This document shows, piece after piece, positions 36,295 through 43,942 of a stretch of 64,000 bases of DNA. The notes beneath the pieces were generated by a model. The model had not been told where the DNA came from and did not search any database. It saw nothing but the letters and a program-made list of their open reading frames with translations. The stretch spans positions 397,112 to 461,111 of the forward strand of contig JAIEOQ010000004.1 in assembly GCA_019750335.1 (NCBI GenBank), given 5' to 3'. A program made the translations under genes and the position numbers. Position 1 is the stretch's first letter, and each line of letters starts with the position of its first letter. Source of the DNA: Candidatus Obscuribacterales bacterium. Lineage in GTDB: Bacteria > Cyanobacteriota > Vampirovibrionia > Obscuribacterales > Obscuribacteraceae.

Positions 36295-36377
36295 ATAAAC
36301 TAGAAAGCATCCAGCGCGATAAACTATAATTCGAACAACGTGATAAACTAGAAATCGTCCAGCTTAATAAACTAGAA
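36295..36377. repeat. Four 24-bp iterons upstream of the Fic gene
   Basis: ATAAACTAGAA (one copy with T for G) begins at 36295, 36319, 36343 and 36367, an exact 24-bp period; TCCAGC or similar follows three copies. The last copy ends 8 bp before the TTG start. Period slightly over two helical turns puts all copies on nearly one face. Most likely a multi-site operator. Confidence 0.85.
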
Positions 36378-36385
36378 ATACTCCA

Positions 36386-37930
36386 TTGCCAACCCCAGCC
36401 GAAAACCTCGCAAAATCACTAGAATCCCTGGAGAAAGCCCAGGCTCAAGGGAAAGTCGCCATCCGTAGCTCCGACCTTCCTCGGGCCGATCGCGAACGCC
36501 TACTCAAAAACGGCTTCTTAGAAGAGGTAATGAAAGGTTGGTACATTCCGACGAGGCCAGACCAGCCACCAGGCGAAAGTACAGCCTGGTTCGCGTCATT
36601 CTGGGACTTCTCCGCGGATTATCTAAAAAACCGTTTCGAAGATGAGTGGTGCCTTGCCCCGGAGCACTCTTTGTCGTTGCAAGTAGGCAATCGGGTTGTT
36701 CCGCTCCAGTTAGTTGTCCGTTCACCAAAGGCCAAAAACAACACAACGCCACTCCCTCACCACACCTCGATCTTAGATGTTCAGCTGGCAATGCCAGCCA
36801 AAGAACATATCCAGCAGATAGGCGGACTCAATGTTTTTTCATTGCCGACGGCATTGGCGTTCTGCTCTCCTACGCTTTACCGACAGAACCCAACCGATGC
36901 ACGCGCAGCTCTCTCAGCCATTCCGAATGCTTCGGACGTCTTAAACATACTCCTAGAGGGAGGACACACGGTAGTTGCCGGACGTCTTGCTGGCGCGTTC
37001 CGAAACATTGGAAGATCGGGTATTGCCGACGACATTGTGGACACAATGAAATCCGCTGGATACGATTGCCGGGAAGAAGATCCATTCGCAGCTCCTGCTC
37101 CAATTCTGTTTCAGCGAACAGAGCGAAGTCCGTATGTCAGCCGCATGAAGCTAATGTGGGAGATGATGCGGGAAACCGTGTTAGAGCGCTTCCCGGCGCC
37201 ACCCGGCTTACCCAAAGATCGAAACGCGTATTTAAAACAAGTGCAAGACAACTATGTCACAGACGCATACCACTCTCTGTCCATAGAAGGATACCGAGTC
37301 AGCCGTGAATTGATTGAGAAGGTCAGGCAGGGGAATTGGAACCCTGAGGCCGATGAGAAAGATCGTGAACTCAAAAACGCTCTCGCGGCGAGAGGTTACT
37401 GGCAGGCCTATCAGGCCGTTCGACAGAGCCTCACCCTGGTCCTCCGCGGCGAGAATCCCGGAGCCGTGGCCGACGAAGACCATGGCATCTGGTATCGAGA
37501 GCTATTTGCTCCGGGCGTGACCGCCGGTCTGCTCAAACCGGCTGACCTGGCCGGCTACCGAACAGATCAAGTGTTCATACGCCATTCCAAGCAAGTGCCA
37601 CCAAGCAAGGATGCTGTCCGAGACTTGATGCCTGCGCTGTTCGATTTGTTGCGCGAAGAGAAAGAGCCGGCAGTCCGAATCGTACTTGGGCATTTTATGT
37701 TCGTGTACATTCATCCTTACATGGACGGCAACGGGCGCACCGGACGCTTCCTAATGAATGTGATGCTAGCCTCGGGTGGCTATCCCTGGACAGTGATACC
37801 AGTCGAACGGCGCGATCAGTACTTACGCTCCCTTGAGGAAGCGAGCGTCAATCAGAATATAGAGGCTTTCTCGGAGTTGATCTCACTGTTGGTCACCGCA
37901 ACCATGGAAGGCAAACCAGAAGCCACTTAG
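36386..37930 (+). CDS. Fic-domain protein with AbiEi-like winged-helix N-terminus (514 aa)
   Basis: N-terminal IRSSDLPRADRERLLKNGFLEEVMKGWYI resembles the winged helix of AbiEi-type antitoxins. The Fic core has the full AMP-transfer signature HPYMDGNGRTGRF (near 443-455, with Tyr for the usual Phe). HSLSIEGYRVS (near 295-305) fits the S-x-x-x-E-G inhibitory helix of class II Fic proteins, so self-inhibition is expected. Start is TTG; no Shine-Dalgarno is visible, and the upstream stretch consists of the iterons, suggesting the N-terminal domain represses its own gene. Confidence 0.85.
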   Translation: MPTPAENLAKSLESLEKAQAQGKVAIRSSDLPRADRERLLKNGFLEEVMKGWYIPTRPDQPPGESTAWFASFWDFSADYLKNRFEDEWCLAPEHSLSLQVGNRVVPLQLVVRSPKAKNNTTPLPHHTSILDVQLAMPAKEHIQQIGGLNVFSLPTALAFCSPTLYRQNPTDARAALSAIPNASDVLNILLEGGHTVVAGRLAGAFRNIGRSGIADDIVDTMKSAGYDCREEDPFAAPAPILFQRTERSPYVSRMKLMWEMMRETVLERFPAPPGLPKDRNAYLKQVQDNYVTDAYHSLSIEGYRVSRELIEKVRQGNWNPEADEKDRELKNALAARGYWQAYQAVRQSLTLVLRGENPGAVADEDHGIWYRELFAPGVTAGLLKPADLAGYRTDQVFIRHSKQVPPSKDAVRDLMPALFDLLREEKEPAVRIVLGHFMFVYIHPYMDGNGRTGRFLMNVMLASGGYPWTVIPVERRDQYLRSLEEASVNQNIEAFSELISLLVTATMEGKPEAT

Positions 37931-37975
37931 CATCTCGGCTGTATGAACAAGTTGCGGGCATCAACGCAATTGCCA

Positions 37976-38389
37976 TCATCCGACTGAAACCAGTTGCTTA
38001 ATTTTCGCAATTATCGAAGGAGCGCTTGATTTCAGCTCGTGCTCCCAAACGGTCATCACTCTCCAGCCTTGCCGGCGCAGCCGCCTAGCACATTCACGGT
38101 CACGCTGAACGTTCCTCTCCAGTTTTTTACGCCAATAGTTGCGTCTGCTTTTAGGTAGCCGGCCGCATTTGAAGCAACCATGCCAGAAACATCCATTTAC
38201 AAAAACAACGAGTTTGGCGTCGTCAAAAACGAAGTCCGGTGTGCCAAGAATTCCTCGAACGCGCAATTGCCATCCCCGTAATCCGGATTGTATAAGATAA
38301 GCCCGCAATCGGCGTTCAGTCGATTTGTTGTTCTTTCCCCCGATGTTGGACATTATTCGGGAGCGCATCTTCGGTGTAACATGATCCAT
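37976..38389 (-). CDS. vsr: Very short patch repair endonuclease (137 aa)
   Basis: Canonical Vsr: VTPKMRSRIMSNIGGKNNKSTERRLR at the N-terminus (seen as RIMSNIGGKNNKSTERRLR), LGTPDFVFDDAKLVVFVNGCFWHGC with the catalytic Asp in TPDFVF, and YWRKKLERNVQRDRE, WRVMTVWEHEL. Such nucleases nick at T:G mismatches from deaminated 5-methylcytosine. Start ATG at 38389 is preferred on alignment with the family; a GTG six codons upstream is possible. No cytosine-5 methyltransferase occurs in the window, which is unusual for vsr. Confidence 0.92.
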   Translation of the reverse strand: MDHVTPKMRSRIMSNIGGKNNKSTERRLRAYLIQSGLRGWQLRVRGILGTPDFVFDDAKLVVFVNGCFWHGCFKCGRLPKSRRNYWRKKLERNVQRDRECARRLRRQGWRVMTVWEHELKSSAPSIIAKIKQLVSVG

Positions 38390-38521
38390 ATAAGAATCGC
38401 GACCCACGCAGTTAGAGCTTTTATGGACGCCTCTATTTTGTTATACGTTCAAAACAACAAAAAAGTTCAATCTCAAAATCCTTGCTGTAGTGCGGAACCG
38501 GAATTTCGCACAAGCTGAGAT

Positions 38522-38626
38522 ATGACTGTCCTCGTTGATTGGCAAGCCTTGATCAAAAATCCACACCTGGAACAGCCCGTTAAAACCAATATCCTGCAAA
38601 TCTTCGCAGAACAACCGTCAGATTAA
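38522..38626 (+). CDS. Possible small ORF (34 aa)
   Basis: ATG to TAA frame, MTVLVDWQALIKNPHLEQPV at its start, in the 230-bp gap between vsr and the zinc-ribbon gene; its end overlaps the latter by 4 bp. Weak ribosome site. The beginning is faintly like dCTP-deaminase starts but the rest is not, so it may be a degenerate remnant. Confidence 0.2.
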   Translation: MTVLVDWQALIKNPHLEQPVKTNILQIFAEQPSD

Positions 38627-39141
38627 TCCGAATGGCGCTCTTTCAGCGTCACTTCGATAGGCTGCTCGCAATGCGGACACTTAAATAGCCCGATCTCCGC
38701 CTGCAATGCTCTCTTATTAAGGACGGTGACTTCACCGTATTTGGTGCGTACAACTTTCATAAGCCTATGACCGCTCTTCCAAAGCTTTACCTGAAGCAAA
38801 AGATCTTGGTTGTCTTTGACGAGAAAGAGCATGCTGCGACTGGTCTTTCTCTCGCGTCCACGCGGACCGATCACGGTGACCGGCTCCTGTATCAGGCACG
38901 CCTGGCAGATGATTTCATTTGACGGCTTGTTGTCCACGACAATCTTGTCCGACAATAGCCAGCCTACACCTCTCTCTTTGAAACAGACGCCTGTTTCTTC
39001 GCTGCAACGACAGCCGCCGCACCTCTTTGCCATCGCAACGGAAATTGGATCCACAGGACTTGCAAAAGCCATTCCACTGTCTTCAAACCAAAACACATAG
39101 ACGAACGTTTCATCTGTTTTAGGCTTCCTTTGGCTGACCAT
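38623..39141 (-). CDS. Cysteine-rich zinc-ribbon-like protein (172 aa)
   Basis: Not recognised. Three Cys groups: RCGGCRCSEETGVC (near residue 41-54), ICQAC (near 78-82) and a C-terminal FKCPHCEQPIEV ribbon half. The middle is a beta-rich basic segment. ATG at 39141 has GGGAGG 15 bases upstream; a GTG at 39177 is another option, while the longest frame would overlap the integrase gene. Lies just downstream of the integrase and may be co-transcribed with it; possibly DNA-binding. Confidence 0.55.
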   Translation of the reverse strand: MVSQRKPKTDETFVYVFWFEDSGMAFASPVDPISVAMAKRCGGCRCSEETGVCFKERGVGWLLSDKIVVDNKPSNEIICQACLIQEPVTVIGPRGRERKTSRSMLFLVKDNQDLLLQVKLWKSGHRLMKVVRTKYGEVTVLNKRALQAEIGLFKCPHCEQPIEVTLKERHSD

Positions 39142-39233
39142 GCTATATCGACTCGCGCCTCCCTTCTCAGCACTCACGTCCTGAATTATGGATCGATCGA
39201 GCGGTGGCCGAATGTCTGGATGGCAAGGGCAAG

Positions 39234-40520
39234 TTAGCTGGCGGCAATCTTGCGCTTCGTCTTTCGCGTCATCATGTCCCAAAGCCGGTCGCCAACTTTC
39301 TCCATGGGCTCCTTCATGTCATTGACTTTGACAATCAAATAGCCTTTGGTCACATCTTCGGAATCGTTGCTTTTATGATTGGCAAGCTTCTTCAGCATCT
39401 CAAGATCTTGTCCCATCAAGAAGCCCTGCGTCAGGTAGGTGCGGCGGAGATCGTGCAAACCAAACGGAACTTTGGTTTGATCGGAAATCAGCTTGAAGTG
39501 CGTTCCGCGCAAGTCAAAGCGGCCGGTTTTACCGTCGGCGGCAAACACATAGGGATTTGCCTTGTCTTTCCTTGCTTTTGCGCGCCGATCAAGAATCTCT
39601 TTCAGCCGATCTGTTATAGGCAGCGCAAATTCAAGCTTGTTTTTTGTGTTCAGGATTTCAAAATAACCGCGCTTTGTATGTACGTCATCCCACTTTAAGC
39701 GCGCAGCTTCATTCTTGCGCAACCCGGTGAGCAGCACAAAGAGGAAGTAATCCGCCATGGCTTTGTCTTCGAGATTGCACAATGCCTGATACCACAACGG
39801 CAAATCAATCTCGGACAACATTGTTTGTCGGCGTTTTAGCTTGTTCCAGGAGTTCAATTGGTTGAGCCGCTTCACTGGGTTATACAAAACAACCGGCGTA
39901 CCGTCAGGCATCTCGTACATCTCTTGAGCGAAGGTAAAGAGCGCTCGAAGCACACGCATCGTGTTATTGGCAGCGCCGGGACCGCCTTTGCCGGCAGAGC
40001 CGATTTCTCGATTTGTGATCTGATTGAACCGGCTTTCCACATCGTCTTTTGTGATTCCTGTCAGTAGGCGGTTCATCCAATCAGAAAGATAAGCGTTGGC
40101 GACGCTGCGGTAGTTGTCGATGGTGCCTTCCTTGAGATTTTTTCTGTTCAAATAATCTGTAAGCACGGAAGAGAGAGTAAGCTTTTGAACCTGCTTTTCG
40201 GCAGCCCATTCCGCTTCTTGAATTTTCTGACGGCGCTTCTGTTCAAGGCGGGGATCGATTCCTTGCCGCAACTCCGACAATAAACGAATTGCTTTGAGCC
40301 GTGCCTCATCCACCTTTACAGCCGGCCAGCGGCCGATCGTTAAAGTCACTGACTTTCTTGTGCCAGCCAATAGGTTTTCAACAAACCAGACCTTATTTCC
40401 GGCCGCCGTAACCTTAAACCGGAAACCAGGAAGCTTTTTATCCCGCCATTCGCCTACCGCTGTTGTGTTTTCGGCGAAATGATCGGTTAGAGGTCTTATG
40501 TTTTCGGCGTTTTGGTTCAT
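39234..40520 (-). CDS. Tyrosine recombinase/integrase of the island (428 aa)
   Basis: N-terminal DUF4102-type arm-binding domain (PGFRFKVTAAGNKVWFVENL and LTIGRWPAVKVDEAR), a SAM-like core-binding domain (LTDYLNRKNLKEGTIDNYRS), and a catalytic domain with Arg in LTGLRKNEAARLKWDDV, HDLRRTYLTQG (H-x-x-R), ANHKSNDSEDVTKGYLIV with the second His and the Tyr nucleophile. P4/tRNA-targeting type. ATG has AGGAG eight bases upstream. The first codons lie inside one of the TGATCGGTTAG repeats, so the integrase may regulate its own gene by binding them. Confidence 0.93.
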   Translation of the reverse strand: MNQNAENIRPLTDHFAENTTAVGEWRDKKLPGFRFKVTAAGNKVWFVENLLAGTRKSVTLTIGRWPAVKVDEARLKAIRLLSELRQGIDPRLEQKRRQKIQEAEWAAEKQVQKLTLSSVLTDYLNRKNLKEGTIDNYRSVANAYLSDWMNRLLTGITKDDVESRFNQITNREIGSAGKGGPGAANNTMRVLRALFTFAQEMYEMPDGTPVVLYNPVKRLNQLNSWNKLKRRQTMLSEIDLPLWYQALCNLEDKAMADYFLFVLLTGLRKNEAARLKWDDVHTKRGYFEILNTKNKLEFALPITDRLKEILDRRAKARKDKANPYVFAADGKTGRFDLRGTHFKLISDQTKVPFGLHDLRRTYLTQGFLMGQDLEMLKKLANHKSNDSEDVTKGYLIVKVNDMKEPMEKVGDRLWDMMTRKTKRKIAAS

Positions 40521-40610
40521 AGCTCAGCTCCTATGATCGGTTAGCTCAAGATCGGGCACGGTCATTCTTATTGAGGTTTTCCTTCATTTTCGGCTCCCAT
40601 GATCGGTTAG
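40480..40610. repeat. Three TGATCGGTTAG repeats at the integrase start
   Basis: Copies at 40480-40490 (within the integrase gene), 40534-40544 and 40600-40610. They are the reverse complement of CTAACCGATCA found at 40730-40740, so opposite orientation to the two distal pairs. Likely integrase arm-binding or autoregulatory sites. Confidence 0.65.
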
Positions 40611-40733
40611 CGACTCACTAGATCTTTTAAATCCTTTGTCAGGCAACTTCGTATCTCTGCACTAGATATCGGGGTCTAGCTCAAAATTTACCTACGACAT
40701 GCCATCGTTAGGGCAATTTTCGTCGATTTCTAA

Positions 40734-40753
40734 CCGATCAATAACCGATCAAA
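40734..40753. repeat. Putative integrase arm-type sites, right end
   Basis: CCGATCAATAACCGATCAAA, identical to 10548-10567 at the left end and in the same orientation, 115 bp from the right attachment repeat (61 bp from attL at the left). Confidence 0.65.
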
Positions 40754-40867
40754 AATCTTCCTCATGATATCATAAAAATTGGGGGGTGATCCATGAAAGC
40801 CTCACCAGTGCATAATTTCGGTTAACACTCGACAAGTCCCGTCAAACATGAAAAGTTCGTTTTTCTT

Positions 40868-40918
40868 AGACTTAGGATCTGGTCCGCAAGGGTGAAGGTT
40901 CAAGTCCTTTCTCGCCCA
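40868..40918 (+). repeat. attR: displaced 3' half of host tRNA-Leu
   Basis: 51 bp identical to 10437-10487. It is followed by AGTTTTTT instead of CCA, so the ancestral host tRNA-Leu did not encode CCA. No 5' half is present, so this copy is not a functional gene. Confidence 0.93.
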
Positions 40919-40939
40919 AGTTTTTTATATTATGCGAAG

Positions 40940-40965
40940 ACCGTCGAAAGGCGGTTTTTGTTTTT
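40940..40965 (+). terminator. Original host terminator of tRNA-Leu
   Basis: ACCGTC-GAAA-GGCGGT stem followed by TTTTTGTTTTT, 22 bp after attR. It now terminates nothing recognisable, having been separated from the 5' half of the tRNA. Confidence 0.8.
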
Positions 40966-41017
40966 GGGTAGAGTTTTAAACGACTGTAACTGCTTCATTG
41001 CAAACTAGAGGTATACA

Positions 41018-41557
41018 CTGTCAGTTCCGCTTACACATCAAATTCGGACGGCGCGTCTTCTGCTGCGTGCAACGCGGAGTGACGACGCAGCTCGCGCTCT
41101 GCAAATTCAATCAAATTGGAATGTAACCAAGAATTTGGCTATGGCTTCCTTTCCGGCAGATCCTCAAACTATCAGTGACTGGTTTGTTGAGCATAGGAAT
41201 GAGTGGTTTGCAGGAACCGCATACAGATTTGCGATCACGTTTGCGGAGCAAATGATCGGTGTAATCGACATCGATGGAATCAGCAATGCTACGGGAAGTA
41301 TCGGCTATTGGTTAGACGAACTGTATTGGGGGCGAGGATTCGCGAAGGAGGCAGCCCATGCGATGGTTAGCTTTGCCTTCGAGGAACTGGAATTAGATTC
41401 CCTGCACGCAGGACACGCTTTAGACAATTTAGCTTCGGAGAAGGTGCTCAAGGCGGTAGGTTTCGCTCACATCGAGGACGTTACGATTTCATCGCGTTCT
41501 CGCAGTACCGAAATTACTCAGCGCAGATATTTCTTGGCGCGCCCCGCCCATGTTTAG
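41018..41557 (+). CDS. GNAT acetyltransferase (RimJ/RimL-like) with apparent CTG start
   Basis: The frame from 41009 encodes THQIRTARLLLRATRSDDAA, a textbook RimJ/RimL N-terminus, and continues through GSIGYWLDELYWGRGFAKEAA (acetyl-CoA binding), HALDNLASEKVLKAVGF. No ATG, GTG or TTG occurs between the in-frame stop at 41006 and this conserved region. CTG at 41018 has AGAGG six bases upstream and would give 179 residues. The first ordinary starts (TTG 41135, ATG 41141) would delete the first strand and helix. Either CTG initiation, or a gene damaged 5' close to the island boundary. Confidence 0.75.
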   Translation: MSVPLTHQIRTARLLLRATRSDDAARALQIQSNWNVTKNLAMASFPADPQTISDWFVEHRNEWFAGTAYRFAITFAEQMIGVIDIDGISNATGSIGYWLDELYWGRGFAKEAAHAMVSFAFEELELDSLHAGHALDNLASEKVLKAVGFAHIEDVTISSRSRSTEITQRRYFLARPAHV

Positions 41558-41743
41558 TACCCTGCGCGCAGTGCGTATGGATATCTCTGTTTATAATGCA
41601 GAATCCGTGCCAAAATAACGAACTGCCGCTGACGCTTTCCACTGAAGCTGGTCTCTTGCTAAGCAGAATATTGGTACTAAAATATTCACAACTCAACTCT
41701 TGGATTCACTACAATTACTCTCAAATTCAAACCTACAATTGTT

Positions 41744-42673
41744 TTGCTAGCAGGTCTGATCTGCTTAATGTCTCACTCTGCAATTGCTAAACGAGTCGAA
41801 TCCGAATGGCATCAAGCTGAATGGAGACCAGCTTCAGGACTCACGCAACGGCTGATCTGGCCGGATGAAAAATCCATTCCCGATAAATTTGTCATTCGGG
41901 GAAAAGAAGAATTGACCAAAGATGGAGGCTTCGCTGGTAAAGTTTCCATCCCGACTATGACAATCTATCCAGCACGTGGTAAAAACAGCGGAACTGCTGT
42001 TGTAATCTTCCCCGGCGGCGGCTACTGGTGTTTGGCGATGCAACTTGAGGGGACTGATGTCTGCGACTGGCTGACTGCCAAAGGCATTACTTGCATATTG
42101 CTTAAATATCGAGTGCCGGGAGACGGTTTATTTCCTCGTTCCGGCTGCTATCCGGGCAATAAAGCAGCGCTTGAAGATGCCCAGAGAACTATCAGAATGG
42201 TTCGTGCGCAGGCCTCACAACTAAAACTCAATCCACACAAAATCGGCGTACTGGGCTTCTCTGCAGGCGGACACTTGGTTGCGGCGACAAGCACGTTGTT
42301 CGACAAAAATATATATAAACCTATCGATGCTACGGACAAAGTTAGCTGCCGCCCGGATTTTGCTATCGCAATTTATCCCGGACACCTGACCGAACACACG
42401 AACAAATCGTATCAACTCAATCCATATGTTCCGGTGACAAAGAAAACACCGCCGACATTTATTGTTCAGGCGCAAGATGATCCGGTCGATGGGATCGCGA
42501 ATTCAATTGCTTACTTTACTGCTCTGAAAAAAGCCGGTATTCCAGCGGAGCTGCACATCTTCTCTGAAGGAAAACATGCATTTGGACTGAAGGCTTCGCC
42601 GAAGCTTCCGGTTTCAGCATGGCCCTCTCTTGCTGAGAAGTGGCTTCAGTCAAATAACTTACTTGCAAATTAA
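41744..42673 (+). CDS. Secreted alpha/beta-hydrolase (carbohydrate-esterase/BD-FAE-like)
   Basis: 309 residues from TTG. FPGGGYWCLA is the oxyanion motif (HGGG-like), VLGFSAGGHLV the nucleophile elbow, VQAQDDPVDG the acid and SEGKHAFGL the histidine: a complete triad of esterase/acetylxylan-esterase-like enzymes acting outside the cytoplasm. The signal-peptide core LLAGLICLMSHSAIA is cut short by the TTG start; the frame continues upstream with LKFKPTIV, which would give a proper basic n-region, but no ATG/GTG/TTG is available there. The true start is therefore uncertain. Confidence 0.82.
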   Translation: MLAGLICLMSHSAIAKRVESEWHQAEWRPASGLTQRLIWPDEKSIPDKFVIRGKEELTKDGGFAGKVSIPTMTIYPARGKNSGTAVVIFPGGGYWCLAMQLEGTDVCDWLTAKGITCILLKYRVPGDGLFPRSGCYPGNKAALEDAQRTIRMVRAQASQLKLNPHKIGVLGFSAGGHLVAATSTLFDKNIYKPIDATDKVSCRPDFAIAIYPGHLTEHTNKSYQLNPYVPVTKKTPPTFIVQAQDDPVDGIANSIAYFTALKKAGIPAELHIFSEGKHAFGLKASPKLPVSAWPSLAEKWLQSNNLLAN

Positions 42674-43774
42674 CTAACCTGTCGGTGCTTCATCGGCAGG
42701 GCTCGGAAACACCGGTATTTGTGGTTGTTTCTGGTGGATGTATTCAATGCTGAATTCAGCGTTCTTTCCTGGTTTTACGATTATATGATCGCCATCGTCA
42801 GCTACCGTGAGAGTACTTTTGAATAATTGCGGCATCCCCTCTGTGAATTCGCTTTTGGCTTCATCTGTGGTTGCGATTGCCGGAACTAAATGTGTTAGCA
42901 CTAGCTGCTTAACTCCGGCACGTTGAGCTGTTTTGGCTAAGTCGAGCGAATCAGCATGATAGTTGGATAAGTCTTCAGCTACTTCAGCTGCTTGAGTAGT
43001 CGCTAAATTCTTGCGTATCAGGGGGCGACTGAATGCTTCGCTAATGAGTATGTCCGCATTCTTGGATTGCTCTTCCAATGATGCAACTACGGCAGTGTCA
43101 CCGCTAATCACGATTTTTGCACCATGGTAGTTGATTGTATAACCGAATGCCGGTACCACCGGTTTATGTTGTACAAGGAAGCAACTGATCTCTAGTTTGC
43201 CGTCTGAATAAACTCTTGTTCCTTTAGCTGTGGTCCGGGCGTCGTGTGGAATTGCTCCGGCTAGCTTTGGATTCAGGATTCCATGCAATGTTTCTGTGCG
43301 AAACTTTGTGTCCAGGCGATAAGCTGTCTTGAGCCCTGCCAATACTTGTTTGGTTCCATGGGGTCCGTAAACATCTACAGCTTGTTTGCGTCCGTGAATC
43401 CATGTGGCATTCAGTAGCTGTCCAAGTCCGCCAAAGTGATCCGAGTGCCAGTGTGTCATGAAAACTTTGGAGAGGTGCCCGTAAGGCAAACCAAGACGCG
43501 CGGCCGTTTGAACAGCTCCTTCGCCGGCATCAAAAAAGAAAACTTTATCGTTTACCACCATAGCAATACAGGCCGGCTTTCTGATATTTTGCATTTCAGT
43601 TTCCGGATCGCCGGTGCCCAAAATGAAGATATGCAGGCAACCGTCATGCAAGAGTTCATTTCGTGGAATGGTCTCAACAAATCTTTCCGCTTTTGCGCTA
43701 GGAATGCCATCGGGAATCCCCAAAGCTAGCAAGAGAGAAACAATAATTCGTTTTTGAACTTTTTTGATTTGCAT
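42674..43774 (-). CDS. Secreted metallo-beta-lactamase-fold hydrolase
   Basis: ~366 residues. Signal peptide with basic start and core IIVSLLLALG, cleavage probably after SAKA. MBL motif THWHSDHFGG (H-x-H-x-D-H), later YTINYHGAKIVISGDTAV (Asp ligand) and LVLTHLVP (His). The gene resembles periplasmic arylsulfatase/RNase Z-like MBL proteins. ATG at 43774 follows GGGAG by nine bases. Convergent with the esterase gene; the stops are adjacent. Substrate unknown. Confidence 0.87.
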   Translation of the reverse strand: MQIKKVQKRIIVSLLLALGIPDGIPSAKAERFVETIPRNELLHDGCLHIFILGTGDPETEMQNIRKPACIAMVVNDKVFFFDAGEGAVQTAARLGLPYGHLSKVFMTHWHSDHFGGLGQLLNATWIHGRKQAVDVYGPHGTKQVLAGLKTAYRLDTKFRTETLHGILNPKLAGAIPHDARTTAKGTRVYSDGKLEISCFLVQHKPVVPAFGYTINYHGAKIVISGDTAVVASLEEQSKNADILISEAFSRPLIRKNLATTQAAEVAEDLSNYHADSLDLAKTAQRAGVKQLVLTHLVPAIATTDEAKSEFTEGMPQLFKSTLTVADDGDHIIVKPGKNAEFSIEYIHQKQPQIPVFPSPADEAPTG

Positions 43775-43942
43775 CAAATCTAACTCCCTGCCAAGTAGAT
43801 GATTGCGAAAAATTATTGAGCAGGCTGATCTTACGACAAAAACAACTGGAAAACATACACACAGTGATTACCCGGTAGCTTTCAGTAGCCCTGCCTGTTA
43901 ATGTTGGATTGTCTTTAATCCTCCTATCTGCAAGGTTGCTAC

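Larger units (their letters stand above)
10437..40918. mobile_element. Integrative mobilizable island in tRNA-Leu(TAG), ~30.4 kb
   Basis: The boundaries are 51-bp identical direct repeats of the tRNA-Leu 3' half (10437-10487 and 40868-40918). The right end carries a tyrosine integrase, both ends carry repeated CCGATCA sites, and the interior has an excisionase-like gene, an oriT-like region, MobC-like protein, relaxase, coupling protein and SSB. Cargo: DEAH helicase, putative modification-based defence operon, ECF-like sigma factor, T7-type RNA polymerase, Fic protein, Vsr. No conjugation pilus or type IV secretion channel genes are present, so mobilization would need a helper element. Confidence 0.9.

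Noticed and set aside
36295..36377. Short CRISPR-like array
   Set aside because: Units are 24 bp with an 11-bp conserved core and related, not unique, intervening bases; no cas genes nearby. Operator iterons fit better.
10408..40918. Prophage
   Set aside because: Integrase, SSB and T7-type polymerase could suggest a phage, but no capsid, terminase, tail or lysis genes are present, while relaxase, MobC-like protein and coupling protein are.
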